Shown: positions 42,316-52,584, counted from the first letter of the stretch. The stretch is DNA of 64,000 nt from Microbacterium testaceum (GCF_001476655.1 NZ_LDRT01000049.1:17103-81102), one strand, 5' to 3'. Notes: a model not told the origin generated them from the letters alone. Numbers and translations are program-made.

Positions 42316-43204
42316 GCCTGACTCCAAACAAAACGCGCTGGTGACGTTCGATCGCGCGAATCCACCACATAAGGTAGGTAGCAGCAAGCCAAAACGGCCA
42401 GGCTCGAGTGCCATTCTTTTTCAGGTATCTCATAAGAGACGAGAAATTTCCGCCACCTTTCGCACCTCGGAATCGTTTCCACTCCGCTAGTATTGGTTCG
42501 ATTTTGGGGTCGGGATTACGCGCACAGGAACCGAATGTTCCTTCCATCAATAGAACTTGCACACCACTTCGTCCACACCGCACTCCGTAATCTATATCCG
42601 CGAGCGCGTGAGAGTAGGACCCGTCAATACCGCCTACAATCCGAGCAGTATGGACGGGAACAAGTACGAAATTTCCGTTAAATGCATCGGCCGGGAGCGC
42701 CACGTCCTTGGGCTCAATCATCTGAAATCTGAGCGGGTGAAGCCCCGCTCGTTTCATAGCGGAATATGTGAGCCGCCCGGAAGCGGGGTCTCGCATCGCA
42801 CCTACAAGCACTGCCCCGGGATGCTCGCGCCAGGATCCGATCGCCCGCGCTACAGAGGATTGGTCAACGACGACATCATCGTTCAACCACAGGATGACGT
42901 CGGAAGGCAGGAGGCCCCCTTGAGCGAGAACACTTTGCTCGGCTCTGGCCATGCTGGCGGCCCAGAAGAAACTGCCATCACCCGAGAATATTTTCGCGTC
43001 CGGCACCATGTGTCTGATCGCGTCAGACGTCCCGTCATTTGAGCCATCATCAAATACCGTCACAGACATAGGGACGTCTGCATGTTGAGCGGCATCGAGT
43101 ACGGCCGTCAACGCGCGTTGAGTCAGCGCGCTCCGGTTATGGCACGCAAGTATGACGTGAATAGTAGGGGTGATGCGCGATTCAAGACCGTCGATATTGG
43201 TCAT
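42305..43204 (-). CDS. GT2-family glycosyltransferase
   Basis: 299 residues, GT-A fold. It begins at the ATG for MTNIDGLESR and has HVILACHNRSALTQRAL, VFDDGSNDGTSD and WLNDDVVVD as the metal-binding acidic motif, then GGIDGSYSHALADIDYGVRCG. This matches rhamnosyl/galactofuranosyl-type family 2 enzymes. The start was set after the stop of the preceding gene at 43215; longer in-frame starts overlap it. Confidence 0.8.
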   Translation of the reverse strand: MTNIDGLESRITPTIHVILACHNRSALTQRALTAVLDAAQHADVPMSVTVFDDGSNDGTSDAIRHMVPDAKIFSGDGSFFWAASMARAEQSVLAQGGLLPSDVILWLNDDVVVDQSSVARAIGSWREHPGAVLVGAMRDPASGRLTYSAMKRAGLHPLRFQMIEPKDVALPADAFNGNFVLVPVHTARIVGGIDGSYSHALADIDYGVRCGRSGVQVLLMEGTFGSCARNPDPKIEPILAEWKRFRGAKGGGNFSSLMRYLKKNGTRAWPFWLAATYLMWWIRAIERHQRVLFGVRRDK

Positions 43205-43214
43205 GCTTATCCGT

Positions 43215-44357
43215 TCAACGACCTTTTTTGGTAGAGTGCTTTCCACGTATCCAGCTTTCGAGGCCATCGATGTAGCGCACAGCCATGTTCTCGACAGAAT
43301 AGACGGAGGCCGACAAGGACGCTTCATTAGCTAGACCTTCCAGAAGGACCGCGTCAGTTAACGCCTGCACCGTAGTGCGAACGAATCCCTCCAACGAATT
43401 GTCCGCCACTAGCGCGTTCACTCCAGGTTTCAGGTAGTCAAACTCAGGTGCATGCCACGGCCAGGACGTAGTGATGATTGGGACACCGGCCGCGAAGCTA
43501 TCGACTGCGACCAGGCCGACCCTACCCGGGATAGTAAGAACCTTCGCCGCTGCCAACGCCAGGTACTTGGCCTGGCCACGAATCGGGCCGAGATACGAGC
43601 ACCAATCGTGTCTCGCGACGAAGCGATTTACCTCTTCGACCTCCGCACCCGCTCCAGCCACCAAGAGATGAAAATCTGGCACCCGGGCGCGTATTTCCAC
43701 TGCGCTTTGAAGAAGAAATTTGATGCGTTTTGACTCGTCCAAGCCTCCAAGATATAGCGCGGTGGGACCGTGAAGACCATGTTCAAACATAAATTGATCT
43801 ATCTCGATCTTGGAAAGCCTCTCGATGCCTCGCCTCAGTTCAGAAGTATCGACGGCGTTGTTCAAGACAGTCACGCGCTCTCGGGGAAAGCCCTCCGAAG
43901 TGACTGCCTGACAGCCCCCGTCTGTGTAAGCAAAAAACCAGTCTGCGCGTTTTGTTAAAAGCTTGCGAATTCCATCATCAACCCAACCTGCGTCATGTGT
44001 ATAGTCACGGCCATGGCCCCACAATGCGACCGGCGTCGATCGGCGCTTACGCGCCAGCAGTAGATACGCATCGAGATTACGACGCGCTTGCTCGATGACG
44101 ACAAAGTCAGCGTCCGCCGTCACAGTCTTGACCTTTCGGACCACTAACCGTTTTCCGATCAAAGAAAACTCCCGCTGATCAACGAATCGCTGACCTGCGA
44201 GGAAAGCATGATCCGATCTGGCCGCCTGTGCTTCGTTCGGCCGCCCCGCCGCAAGAATAACTTGAATTCCACGTTCACTACCTAGCTCAGCCATTCGCTC
44301 GAATAGAGGCAGCCGGTAATGAGGTATGTATTCCTGAACGATCACAACCCGAGTCAT
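43215..44357 (-). CDS. GT4-family glycosyltransferase
   Basis: 380 residues. N-terminal RVVIVQEYIPHYRLPLFERM is a common start in capsule GT4 enzymes. The donor domain shows LYLGGLDESKRIKFLL, LLVAGAGAEVEEV, and VLTIPGRVGLVAVDSFAAGVPIITT. Acceptor and sugar unknown. ATG overlaps the upstream stop (ATGA). Confidence 0.8.
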   Translation of the reverse strand: MTRVVIVQEYIPHYRLPLFERMAELGSERGIQVILAAGRPNEAQAARSDHAFLAGQRFVDQREFSLIGKRLVVRKVKTVTADADFVVIEQARRNLDAYLLLARKRRSTPVALWGHGRDYTHDAGWVDDGIRKLLTKRADWFFAYTDGGCQAVTSEGFPRERVTVLNNAVDTSELRRGIERLSKIEIDQFMFEHGLHGPTALYLGGLDESKRIKFLLQSAVEIRARVPDFHLLVAGAGAEVEEVNRFVARHDWCSYLGPIRGQAKYLALAAAKVLTIPGRVGLVAVDSFAAGVPIITTSWPWHAPEFDYLKPGVNALVADNSLEGFVRTTVQALTDAVLLEGLANEASLSASVYSVENMAVRYIDGLESWIRGKHSTKKGR

Positions 44358-45478
44358 GAGATCTCCCCGGCCTCAAGCAGACTCTGCCAACGTTTCGCGA
44401 AAGCTTCTCTTGAGAACACGGCCTCGAACTCTTTGCGAGCTTCGTCGGACATGAGCGCAAGGGTCGCCGGATCAGAGAGCAGCTGCACCACCGCGGCGGC
44501 CATTCCGTCAACGTCGTTTGCATCGAGAAGCAAACCTGTTCGGCCATGACTCACGATGTCCTTAATCCCACCAACGTCGAGCGCCGCTACTGGAGTACCT
44601 ACGGAGAAGGCCTCCAAAATCGTCAAGGGCTGCGCCTCGAACGGGTAGGTGCTCGGGAAAACGAGAAGCGAGGCTCCCGCGATGGTCTGCCACTTCGTTG
44701 ATTCATCCGACACCGCCCCCATGAACCGGACGCAGTCCCCGAGATCGCGCGAGGCCTGTTCCATCAATCTCGTCCTATACATCTCGTCGGCGGTAGCCCC
44801 GGCGACGACGAACCGCATGTCTGGCATCTTTTCCCGGACCGCCCGCGCGACGTCTAAGAATACGTCGGCCCCCTTCTCGGGGATAAGATTCGAGAAGTAC
44901 AGAATGTACTCCGACCGACGTGGCTCTATAACTTTGGGCGGCTCAGTAGCATTCGGGATCACAAATATCGGACAGCTGACAAGCGCGCTCACGTCTGTAG
45001 TCAAACTCGGGCCAAGGCATACAATCGAATCTGCGCAGCCGAGAAGAAGTCGAACCAGACTCGCCATAAATTTGGATTGATCGGACAAAACACTGAAACC
45101 GCGAGTGTGTAGGTAGACGATTTTGCGAGCAGGAGTTGCGCGAAGGACAACAGAAAGAAGGACGTCCACCAGAAACGAGAACGTCCGATTAGTCGCGAAG
45201 AAGATGATGGTTTGCGGACGATACCCAATCAATTTCCACGCGAGCCGCACGGGCAGAAGAAGGGCGGAAGCAAGTTTCTTGAGCGAGAATCGACCGATTT
45301 CTGACGAAGACTTGCTAAATCTCCGATCCACCAACTGAACGTCCATGCCCTGCGCCCTGAGAGCCTCCATCAGCGTGCGCGTCATCACCGTAGACCCGTG
45401 AAAAGGCGGGGGGAGCTGACTTATCACCAAGACTCGCGGGCGGTCGCTGTCGGACCGGCGCGTGCTGGTCTCAGCCAC
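44354..45478 (-). CDS. GT4-family glycosyltransferase
   Basis: About 374 residues. N-terminal VLVISQLPPPFHGSTVMTRTL is the Gly-rich acceptor loop; the donor half has LYFSNLIPEKGADVFLDV, FVVAGATADEM, VRFMGAVSDES, and FPSTYPFEAQPLTILEAFSVG with the conserved acidic pair. The GTG at 45478 overlaps the WecG-type stop by eight bases; an ATG 36 bases upstream is possible but overlaps 44 bases. Confidence 0.8.
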   Translation of the reverse strand: MAETSTRRSDSDRPRVLVISQLPPPFHGSTVMTRTLMEALRAQGMDVQLVDRRFSKSSSEIGRFSLKKLASALLLPVRLAWKLIGYRPQTIIFFATNRTFSFLVDVLLSVVLRATPARKIVYLHTRGFSVLSDQSKFMASLVRLLLGCADSIVCLGPSLTTDVSALVSCPIFVIPNATEPPKVIEPRRSEYILYFSNLIPEKGADVFLDVARAVREKMPDMRFVVAGATADEMYRTRLMEQASRDLGDCVRFMGAVSDESTKWQTIAGASLLVFPSTYPFEAQPLTILEAFSVGTPVAALDVGGIKDIVSHGRTGLLLDANDVDGMAAAVVQLLSDPATLALMSDEARKEFEAVFSREAFAKRWQSLLEAGEIS

Positions 45479-46295
45479 GGTGTCGATACCTATCTCTGAT
45501 GAGAGCGGCAACAACTACGACCACGAAGCGAAGATTGCCGTAAAGATAGCGTTTACCAAGTCGCCTAGGCTCGCACAGCAGCCTATATAGCCACTCGAAT
45601 CCTGAGTGCTGGATAAACGGAGGGGCTTCACGTACTGTGTTTGCTACAAAATCAAACGCAGCACCCACATTCAGTACCGGTATCTGCAGCCGTTGCGCTA
45701 TCGCAGTACCGACGTAATCCTGTTTTGGCGTACCAAGGCCGAGCCAGACGAGGTCTGGGCCCGCAGCCGCCACACGCTCAGCGCACTCCTTTATGAACGA
45801 CTCGTCCGCTGTCGCGAAAGGTGGGGAGTAATGTCCAACCACGCGGGCGGACGGATACTGAACTTGTACACTCGATCGCAGGCTCCGAAGCGTATCGGGA
45901 GAAGAACCTAGAAAGAAATGACGAAGCGGCGCACGCGCGCTGTCATCCAATACTGCTCGAAACATCGATGGCCCTCGTAGTCGATGCGCTCGGTCAGCGG
46001 ACTTGCGCGTGAAGTTCATCACCCATACGACTGGCGAACCGTCCGGGAAATTTACACTCCCCTCGTCCGACATGATTTTAAGATACTCTGGATCATCGTT
46101 CGCGAGCGCCACATTCCATGCGTTGGCAAATCGGACATTTATCCCGCGGTGGTCAGATCTCGCGAGCGTGGAGATCCACCGGACGACGTTTTCTGGTTCT
46201 GCCACCGCGAACCGCACGTGCCCTACTTCGACCGTCGGGAACACAGATTGTGGATGATCACGATCAGGAATTACTTGTTCAAACATTTGTGTCAT
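45471..46295 (-). CDS. WecG/TagA/CpsF-family glycosyltransferase (GT26)
   Basis: 274 residues. NVRFANAWNVALANDDPEY, SVNFPDGSPVVW, FFLGSSPDTL, LVWLGLGTPKQDYV, and NVGAAFDFVA are the ordered motifs of the GT26 family, which adds ManNAc(A), ManNAc or similar to a lipid carrier intermediate. It may act at the second step of repeat-unit assembly. The start is the ATG overlapping the upstream stop (ATGA). The C-terminal RRLGKRYLYGNL is the usual membrane-binding tail. Confidence 0.88.
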   Translation of the reverse strand: MTQMFEQVIPDRDHPQSVFPTVEVGHVRFAVAEPENVVRWISTLARSDHRGINVRFANAWNVALANDDPEYLKIMSDEGSVNFPDGSPVVWVMNFTRKSADRAHRLRGPSMFRAVLDDSARAPLRHFFLGSSPDTLRSLRSSVQVQYPSARVVGHYSPPFATADESFIKECAERVAAAGPDLVWLGLGTPKQDYVGTAIAQRLQIPVLNVGAAFDFVANTVREAPPFIQHSGFEWLYRLLCEPRRLGKRYLYGNLRFVVVVVAALIRDRYRHRG

Positions 46296-47323
46296 TTGCC
46301 CTTCAAACGGGCCAACATAGCGCGGCTGACATCCGATACCCACTTGATCATTGTATTTCGCGGCACACCCAAGACCCGAGCCATCAGACGTAGGACTTTG
46401 CCTTCGTCCCCATAGTTGAGACCGGAAGTAGAGGCTCCCAGCCGACGCGTGCGCTTATAGAGTCGTCGAATGCCGTACCGCTTCTCGGCCGGCAAATGCC
46501 ACAGCGCCAAATGCAAGTCGCTTGGATCCTGATTACGCGGCTTGAGGGGCTGCGTCCAAATTCTCTTGATGAAGCGGTTCGCACCCCCGACGGGAATTCC
46601 GAGCTGGCTATAGGCGACGCTCAGCACGTGAGCTTCTTCGAACGCGTATTTTACGCCTCCGCCTGAGAGCAGAAAATGCTCCGCAAGTATGGATGCAGCT
46701 TGCTCGTAAACGCTGCCGATAACGTCTCCACGAAGCGCCACAAACTCACCGCCCGAGTAGTCCAGCACACCCTGGTTCTGCCACCCAGGCGCCATCTTGA
46801 TAGTCATTTCTCTGCGTGACAGACCGTTCACTACATGGTCTTCGGGGTAATCGATTTTCAGCGTCAGCGCGCCCTGTATGCCAACCTCTTCCCACATTCG
46901 CTCGGTAAGGGGCGCACCTGTCCACACCACGTCGCTGTCAAGGACGAGGATCTGGTCGAGGCTCGTCAGATTGTGATCTGCCCACTTCAGCACGTCGAAG
47001 ACAAAGAACTGGTTTCTCCAGGCGGCTGGCCACGAGGTGGGGGGCATGTGAGAATACGGGAGCGTGACGATGTCGACATGCAACGTCGTTAGCAGGTCCG
47101 CAACCTCGCCAGCGATGGCCGACGCACTCGAATCCCATACGACGTTCGAAAAGAGCAGCAGGCGGGCAGTTGGCTCGGCTCGACGCGCTGTGGCGAAGAA
47201 CGTCGCTATACATCGTCGGTAGACGTCCCGAAACTCCTCGCTCGCAACGTCACCACGGACCTGGGCATATGCGCCAGTCTCGTCCGGCCCGTGAGTGTAG
47301 AACCAGCTAGCAATTACCTTCAT
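46292..47323 (-). CDS. putative GT-A type glycosyltransferase
   Basis: 343 residues, no exact family recognised. The segment LDQILVLDSDVVWTG contains a DxD metal motif like GT8 and related enzymes. WRNQFFVFDVLKWA precedes it, and a ferried loop with GGEFVALRGDVIGSVYE follows. First gene of the minus-strand glycosyltransferase run, preceded by a 420-base gap that probably holds the promoter. Confidence 0.6.
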   Translation of the reverse strand: MKVIASWFYTHGPDETGAYAQVRGDVASEEFRDVYRRCIATFFATARRAEPTARLLLFSNVVWDSSASAIAGEVADLLTTLHVDIVTLPYSHMPPTSWPAAWRNQFFVFDVLKWADHNLTSLDQILVLDSDVVWTGAPLTERMWEEVGIQGALTLKIDYPEDHVVNGLSRREMTIKMAPGWQNQGVLDYSGGEFVALRGDVIGSVYEQAASILAEHFLLSGGGVKYAFEEAHVLSVAYSQLGIPVGGANRFIKRIWTQPLKPRNQDPSDLHLALWHLPAEKRYGIRRLYKRTRRLGASTSGLNYGDEGKVLRLMARVLGVPRNTMIKWVSDVSRAMLARLKGK

Positions 47324-47743
47324 GCTGATTGCTACGAAACTCTCGCTTCAACAGCCAGCAGAACCAGGCTCAGGGAAGGATGACGCGCGACGGGTCCGGA
47401 GCATACGCCGGGGCATCCCCTTGAGAGACTGGGCTGGCGGGCGCCACTCAGCTGAGCTGGGTGTTCGCGCGAGCGCAGCATCATCGCGCGGACCCGCCGA
47501 CGCGCTGTTCATTCAGACTGTGTCCAGTTGCGCCAATCTGACTGACCGAGTCCGATGTCGCCCGAGTGAACGTCATGTGAGTTCCTCCCCGCCGCCTTGA
47601 GCGACGAGATACGCGTCGCGGATCGAACAGTAACAGGAACGATTGCGTCGGCCCGTCACTCTCAAGTGAACGCATTGTTTCCAAACCCCATCACCTGATG
47701 ATCAGACCTCTGACACCGCATTGGTATCGAACGCCGTGGAGCC
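47324..47743. other. intergenic gap, no gene supported
   Basis: About 420 bases between the first glycosyltransferase gene and the CPBP protease gene. Only short frames without ribosome binding sites are seen. The minus-strand promoter for the glycosyltransferase run should lie near the right of 47324, but no clear hexamers were found. Confidence 0.4.
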
Positions 47744-48544
47744 CTACGAAAGGACCGAACCTACGTATGCCAACGCCAGAAACAGCCCGTTATAGATGGA
47801 GTGGGTGAGGACCGCACCCCAGATACGCCCTGTCAGTAGCACGGTGAGCGAACAGGTGATCCCGAGGAGCATCAGCTGAAATCCTTCAGCGCCAGCCACA
47901 GGCGCAAACGCCGCGTGTAACAGCACGAAGCCGCCGCTTGATGCGATCGTAGATCCCACGGCCGCAGCCAACGCACCGACAATTTTTCGAAAGATTTGGT
48001 ACGTGGCAACGAGCACCGCGACACGGAAGAAGAGCTCCTCAACAACCGGGGCGATGACGACTGCGGGTACGGCCTCCATGAACCACCATGTCGGGGGGAC
48101 AGAACCGCCGCCCGTCGCGACTGATGGGAACGCGGCGCCGTTGGCCCCGGCGACAACGCCTTGGACTAACCGGAGAACGGCCCCAAGTCCGATCCCCCAT
48201 AAAACATCCATCCTCGAAAACTTGAACAGACCGGTGGGCCGTACTGCCGCGCACACAAACCACGTCGCCAACAACAGTGCGCTCCACAGAACTGCCGACG
48301 AACAGACAGCGGCCCCGGGGCTTCGATTCCAACCGATGACAATGGCTAAGGTCACACCCAGCCCCGCGGCCCCGCTTGCCAGCCACAACATGAGGCCGCC
48401 GCGGATGAGCAAAACGCTCGATCGCCATTGAGGGCGAGCACCGCGGCGAGTCTGCAAATCTGTCGGCCCGTGCCGGGTTGGAGCCGCGACTTCGTGGCGC
48501 GTTCCGCCGACAGGCGTGGTGTTGCTGTCGGGGTGATCATGCAC
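47744..48544 (-). CDS. CPBP-family intramembrane metalloprotease
   Basis: About 266 residues with seven to eight hydrophobic helices. APVVEELFFRVAVL carries the EExxxR motif, followed by FVLLHAAFAP and HSIYNGLFLAL with the two conserved His, so all catalytic motifs of CPBP (CAAX-like) proteases are present. Bacterial members often serve in bacteriocin immunity or membrane protein processing. The GTG at 48544 is one of several possible starts; longer versions begin with an unlikely Arg/Cys-rich leader. Confidence 0.75.
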   Translation of the reverse strand: MHDHPDSNTTPVGGTRHEVAAPTRHGPTDLQTRRGARPQWRSSVLLIRGGLMLWLASGAAGLGVTLAIVIGWNRSPGAAVCSSAVLWSALLLATWFVCAAVRPTGLFKFSRMDVLWGIGLGAVLRLVQGVVAGANGAAFPSVATGGGSVPPTWWFMEAVPAVVIAPVVEELFFRVAVLVATYQIFRKIVGALAAAVGSTIASSGGFVLLHAAFAPVAGAEGFQLMLLGITCSLTVLLTGRIWGAVLTHSIYNGLFLALAYVGSVLS

Positions 48545-49082
48545 TCGGCAAACATAGCGGCATCGAAAGCTCTTCCTGACCCAGTTTTGGGAAGCTGCGC
48601 CGGGCCGCAACCCGGACTAGTTCGCCCGCGTGAGAGCGTGCGGCTTCCAGACGTTGATGACTCCTACCGGCACCCCGCGCCACGAACGCCGTACTGGCCA
48701 CCCGATCTGACTTCGAGCGCGGCCCGCGACTCGGAGCTCTTTGACGGTCGGCGTCCGCGATCTCTCCAAGTGAATGCCTAGGTCCGCGGCCTTTTGAGAG
48801 AGTGTCACGGCCCATGCGCACGACCGCCCAGTCCTCCTGTTGGCCACGTGCCGAAGGCGCACATTTGAGGAAGCTTCGCGGCGCGCATGTATTAGCTGCT
48901 CGGGTGGTTCATCCGCATCGAAGAGGTAGGCGCCGCGTTCGGAGGTACGATCTATGGCTAGTGAACGCCGGGCACAGCGACTGTCGGTCACTCAGCATCA
49001 GGTGAAACGTTCTGTGTGTCAGACTGTGGGCGATTCCTTCGAACGCGGCGCATGGGTCGTCGGCTCGTCTTTGAAAGGCACC
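48545..49082. other. 538-base intergenic gap before the Wzz/BY-kinase
   Basis: No gene is supported. A possible promoter for the kinase is TTGAGG (48866-48871), a 19-base spacer and TATTAG (48891-48896), which would leave a leader of about 180 bases. GAAAGG (49073-49078) is the ribosome binding site. Confidence 0.35.
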
Positions 49083-50588
49083 ATGGAGCTCAGCGATCAC
49101 ATCCGTATCCTTCGCAAAAATTGGCTCCTGATCACCGCGATCACATTGATCGGCCTAGGAGTCGCGACCGCATATACATTGACCCGTACTCCGACGTATG
49201 AGTCCTCCAGCACGATCTTTGTGTCTACCCAGGGAGGAAGTACGACTGCCGAACTCCAAGAAGGATCCAACTTCACCCAAGCTCGGATCAACACCTACGT
49301 CGGTCTGGTAACGACGCCCGCGGTGCTGGATCCGGTGATTGCGTCCCTCGGGCTGCCCCAGACGGCGGACGACCTCGCGAACGAGGTCAAGGCTTCCGCG
49401 ACTCTGAACTCGACGCTGATTACTGTGGCGGTCACCGACACAAACGCCCAGCGCGCCGCATCGGTCGCCAACTCAATCGCGTCGAGCCTGGCGCAAGTTG
49501 TTCCGCAGTTGGAGCCAGCAGTTGACGGCGGCACCAGCCCCGTGCGCCTGAGTCTTGTGCGCAACGCGCAGCCGGCCCTGCGGCCAGCGTCCCCGAACGT
49601 ACCAGTCAACATTTTGCTCGGTGCTCTCGTGGGGCTCGCGATCGGACTTGGCGCTGGCGCCTTGCGGACCGCGCTCGACAACCGTGTTCGCACCCCTCGC
49701 GAGGCCGAGCAGATCACTAATGCGCCGGCGATCGGTGCCATTGCCTACGATGCGAAGGCCAAGGAGCGCCCGCTGATCGTTCACGCGGATCCTCTGAGCC
49801 CTCGAGCGGAGTCGTTCCGAGGGCTACGAACAAACCTTCAGTTCCTCGACATGGGCGGAAGGTCTAGCTTCGTCATAACAAGCTCGATCCCAAGCGAGGG
49901 AAAATCGACCACAGCTATTAATCTCGCTATCGCTCTGGCTGACGCAGGAAAGCGTGTTGCGCTGCTGGACACGGACCTTCGCAAGCCGAAGGTTGCCGAG
50001 TATCTCAACGTTGAGGGCGGAGCAGGGTTGACTGACATCTTGATCGGTCGCGCCGAAGTCAAGGACGTGATGCTGCCCTGGGGAGGCAGAAGCTTGTACG
50101 TCCTACCCTCGGGAAAGATCCCGCCGAATCCTAGCGAACTCCTCGGATCTCAGCGTATGAGCGCGCTTCTAGAAATGCTGGAAGAGAAGTTCGATGTTGT
50201 TCTGTGCGACGCGCCGCCGCTACTGCCGGTGACCGACGCTGCGATCATCACACGGGTTACCAGCGGCGCCATCATGGTTGTGTCCGCAGGACGCACGACG
50301 AAGCACCAACTCAAAGGTGCGACCGAGGCGTTAAATACCGCTGGAGCAAAGATCGCGGGATTCGTCATGTCCATGGTTCCCACTCGCGGACCTGATTCGT
50401 ACTACTCAGCGTACGGTTACGGCTACGGGTACGGAGATGCGGCATCTTCGAAGGCTCGTACGGGCAACCCGTCGAGGACACGTTCTCGACGAATCAGCCG
50501 AGTAGAGACCGCATCCGCGGAGCAGACACTGGACGACCTCGGGCTCGCTTCTCGTCGAACGGCTCGGGAATCCCAGCGGGACAGCTAG
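49083..50588 (+). CDS. fused Wzz-type chain-length regulator and BY-kinase
   Basis: 501 residues. A membrane Wzz domain occupies the first about 210 (DHIRILRKNWLLITA, then a periplasmic-like stretch and a second helix at ILLGALVGLAIGLGAGAL). The cytoplasmic tyrosine kinase follows: Walker A SSIPSEGKSTTAINLA, Walker A' ALLDTDLRKP, Walker B VVLCDAPPLLP, and a C-terminal Tyr cluster, YYSAYGYGYGYGD. BY-kinases control export and length of capsule by cycling phosphorylation on the Tyr cluster. The ATG at 49083 has GAAAGG; a longer frame lacks one. It fits the polysaccharide cluster. Confidence 0.88.
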   Translation: MELSDHIRILRKNWLLITAITLIGLGVATAYTLTRTPTYESSSTIFVSTQGGSTTAELQEGSNFTQARINTYVGLVTTPAVLDPVIASLGLPQTADDLANEVKASATLNSTLITVAVTDTNAQRAASVANSIASSLAQVVPQLEPAVDGGTSPVRLSLVRNAQPALRPASPNVPVNILLGALVGLAIGLGAGALRTALDNRVRTPREAEQITNAPAIGAIAYDAKAKERPLIVHADPLSPRAESFRGLRTNLQFLDMGGRSSFVITSSIPSEGKSTTAINLAIALADAGKRVALLDTDLRKPKVAEYLNVEGGAGLTDILIGRAEVKDVMLPWGGRSLYVLPSGKIPPNPSELLGSQRMSALLEMLEEKFDVVLCDAPPLLPVTDAAIITRVTSGAIMVVSAGRTTKHQLKGATEALNTAGAKIAGFVMSMVPTRGPDSYYSAYGYGYGYGDAASSKARTGNPSRTRSRRISRVETASAEQTLDDLGLASRRTARESQRDS

Positions 50589-50685
50589 TCGTCTAGATGG
50601 ACCTACGCCCGGCCAGTACTGCCAACGCAAGAGCAACGATCGTCTGTTCGACCAGACCTGCTCCCAAATCCAGAAGGACGGGCGG

Positions 50686-52500
50686 GTGACCTCCAGATCT
50701 CTCGCGCCGCGCGTGCAAAGCGCGGGGCGAGTCTTCGCGAAGGCGCTGATCGCGTTCATATTCTTCACCGTGGCCCTAGCTCTCTGGGTTGGTGTGCGCG
50801 GATTTCTGGCCTTTCAGCATCTTGAGCATGTCCAGGCTTCCGCCGGCGACATGACCTCGGCCCTATCATCGAATCGAGCTGGCGCTGGCCTCATACTCGA
50901 GCAGATCGCAAACGATGCAACCGCAGCGCATGAACTGACTTCTGACCCAGGGTGGCGAATAGCTGAACTTTTCCCCTGGGTAGGTCCGCAGCTGTCCGCA
51001 TTTGGCACGGTCGCAGCCTCCGGTGACGAGCTACTAGGACAAGGCATTGTTCCCCTGGTCGCCGCTGCTCAGGGCACCTCCATGGACGCGCTCAAGCCCG
51101 TTGACGGACGCATAGAAACGAGCGCACTTGCCGACCTCGCGGTTCCAGCCCAGCAGGCAGCGGAACGGGCATCTCACGCGGCAAACGCGCTATCCGAGAT
51201 AGATCGAAAACCTCTCGTCGGTCGGATCGCATCGGCGGTTGACGAGACGAGCGGATACTTTTCTCAGGCGGCGCAGGCCCTCGACACGCTCTCCCGGGCA
51301 ACGCGGTTGTTGCCGAGCGCGCTAGGACAGGACGGTCCGCGTAACTATCTCGTTCTGGTGGAGAACAATGCAGAATGGCGCTCTCTCGGTGGCATCGTCG
51401 GAACCGGAATCCTTCTGCACACCGACCGAGGTGCCGTCTCGCTTGCTGGCACTCAATCAGGAACCGCAATCTCAAGCGGACTAACAACTCCCGTCGCCGA
51501 ACTCCCCGACGAGTTCAAGGCGGTCTATGGAGAACGCCCTGCTAGGTACTTCCAGAACCTCACACAAATCCCCGACTTCACATTCGATGGCCCTCTCGCC
51601 CGCGAGATGTACAGAGTGCGGACGGGCCTGGACGTCGACGGAGTACTGACGATAGACCCGGTTGTGCTGTCGTACCTTCTCAAAGCGACGGGACCCGTAA
51701 CCCTCCCTGATGGGTCGTCAATCACGGCGGAGAACGCCGTGCAGCTTCTTCTTGTAGACGTCTACAGCCGTTACCTGGAGCCAGCAGACCAAGACATCTT
51801 CTTCGCTCAAGCGTCCAGCGCGGTCTTCAACGCTTTCTTCGACGGACGCGGATCGACACTTCCGCTCCTCTCGGCCCTGGCTGCTGCTGCGGATGAACGT
51901 CGCGTTCTGCTGTGGAGCGCGAACCCCGAGGAGCAAGCATTGCTCGCCGGCTCGTCATTAGCAGGTGAACTGCCTACAACCGACGCTAGGACTGCGCGGT
52001 TCGGTGTCTACCTGAACGACGCAGGGGGTTCGAAGATGAGCTACTACGTAAAGCCGGACGTGTCGCTCGTGTGGGAGCAATGTCAACCGAACGGGGAAGA
52101 TGGCCCGCGGCAACTCGCACTCGAGGTCGATCTCACGAACACCGCGCCGCTCGACGCGGCAACGTCACTCCCACTATTTGTGACCGGGAACGGGGCGTTT
52201 GGCAAGGTCCCGGGAACAGCGACCGTCGTGAGCAACATCTACCTCCCCGAGGGATACGAACTCGTCTCAGCCACGTCGTCCGACGGAAGCGGGTACGCAA
52301 TCGCCTCAGTCAGAGGCCGAGAAGTGCTCACGTATGGGCTCAACCTGGCTCCCCAGACGACTGTGAGCGCCAGGGTTCTTGTGTCCGCCCGTTCAGCGGC
52401 AACAGACGCCGAAGCGCAAGTCACACCCACTGCGGACAGCGCGCTCAGCCCGACCGCAAGATCGTCGTGCACGACCGCTGAAGCGCTCGCGGTTCGATGA
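50686..52500 (+). CDS. DUF4012 domain-containing membrane-anchored protein
   Basis: 604 residues. An N-terminal helix (KALIAFIFFTVALALWVGV) anchors a large outside region. NYLVLVENNAEWRSLGGIVG is the DUF4012 hallmark. QNLTQIPDFTFDGPLAREMY and DGVLTIDPVVLSYLLKATGPV continue the same family. DUF4012 proteins are common in actinobacterial capsule clusters, with relation to LCP-like ligases suggested but not proven. It lies 97 bases after the BY-kinase. A GTG start is used after GAAGGACGGGCGG. Confidence 0.8.
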   Translation: MTSRSLAPRVQSAGRVFAKALIAFIFFTVALALWVGVRGFLAFQHLEHVQASAGDMTSALSSNRAGAGLILEQIANDATAAHELTSDPGWRIAELFPWVGPQLSAFGTVAASGDELLGQGIVPLVAAAQGTSMDALKPVDGRIETSALADLAVPAQQAAERASHAANALSEIDRKPLVGRIASAVDETSGYFSQAAQALDTLSRATRLLPSALGQDGPRNYLVLVENNAEWRSLGGIVGTGILLHTDRGAVSLAGTQSGTAISSGLTTPVAELPDEFKAVYGERPARYFQNLTQIPDFTFDGPLAREMYRVRTGLDVDGVLTIDPVVLSYLLKATGPVTLPDGSSITAENAVQLLLVDVYSRYLEPADQDIFFAQASSAVFNAFFDGRGSTLPLLSALAAAADERRVLLWSANPEEQALLAGSSLAGELPTTDARTARFGVYLNDAGGSKMSYYVKPDVSLVWEQCQPNGEDGPRQLALEVDLTNTAPLDAATSLPLFVTGNGAFGKVPGTATVVSNIYLPEGYELVSATSSDGSGYAIASVRGREVLTYGLNLAPQTTVSARVLVSARSAATDAEAQVTPTADSALSPTARSSCTTAEALAVR

Positions 52501-52584
52501 AGCTGTCCCACAAATCGAGGCGCGATTCAGCGCACGAGGCAGCGTCCAAATGGCTGATGTTTACCTGACGGAAACCATGCGAGC

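Noticed and set aside
47322..47684. Short ORFs on both strands in the 47.3-47.7 kb gap
   Set aside because: Random-looking composition and no start signals.
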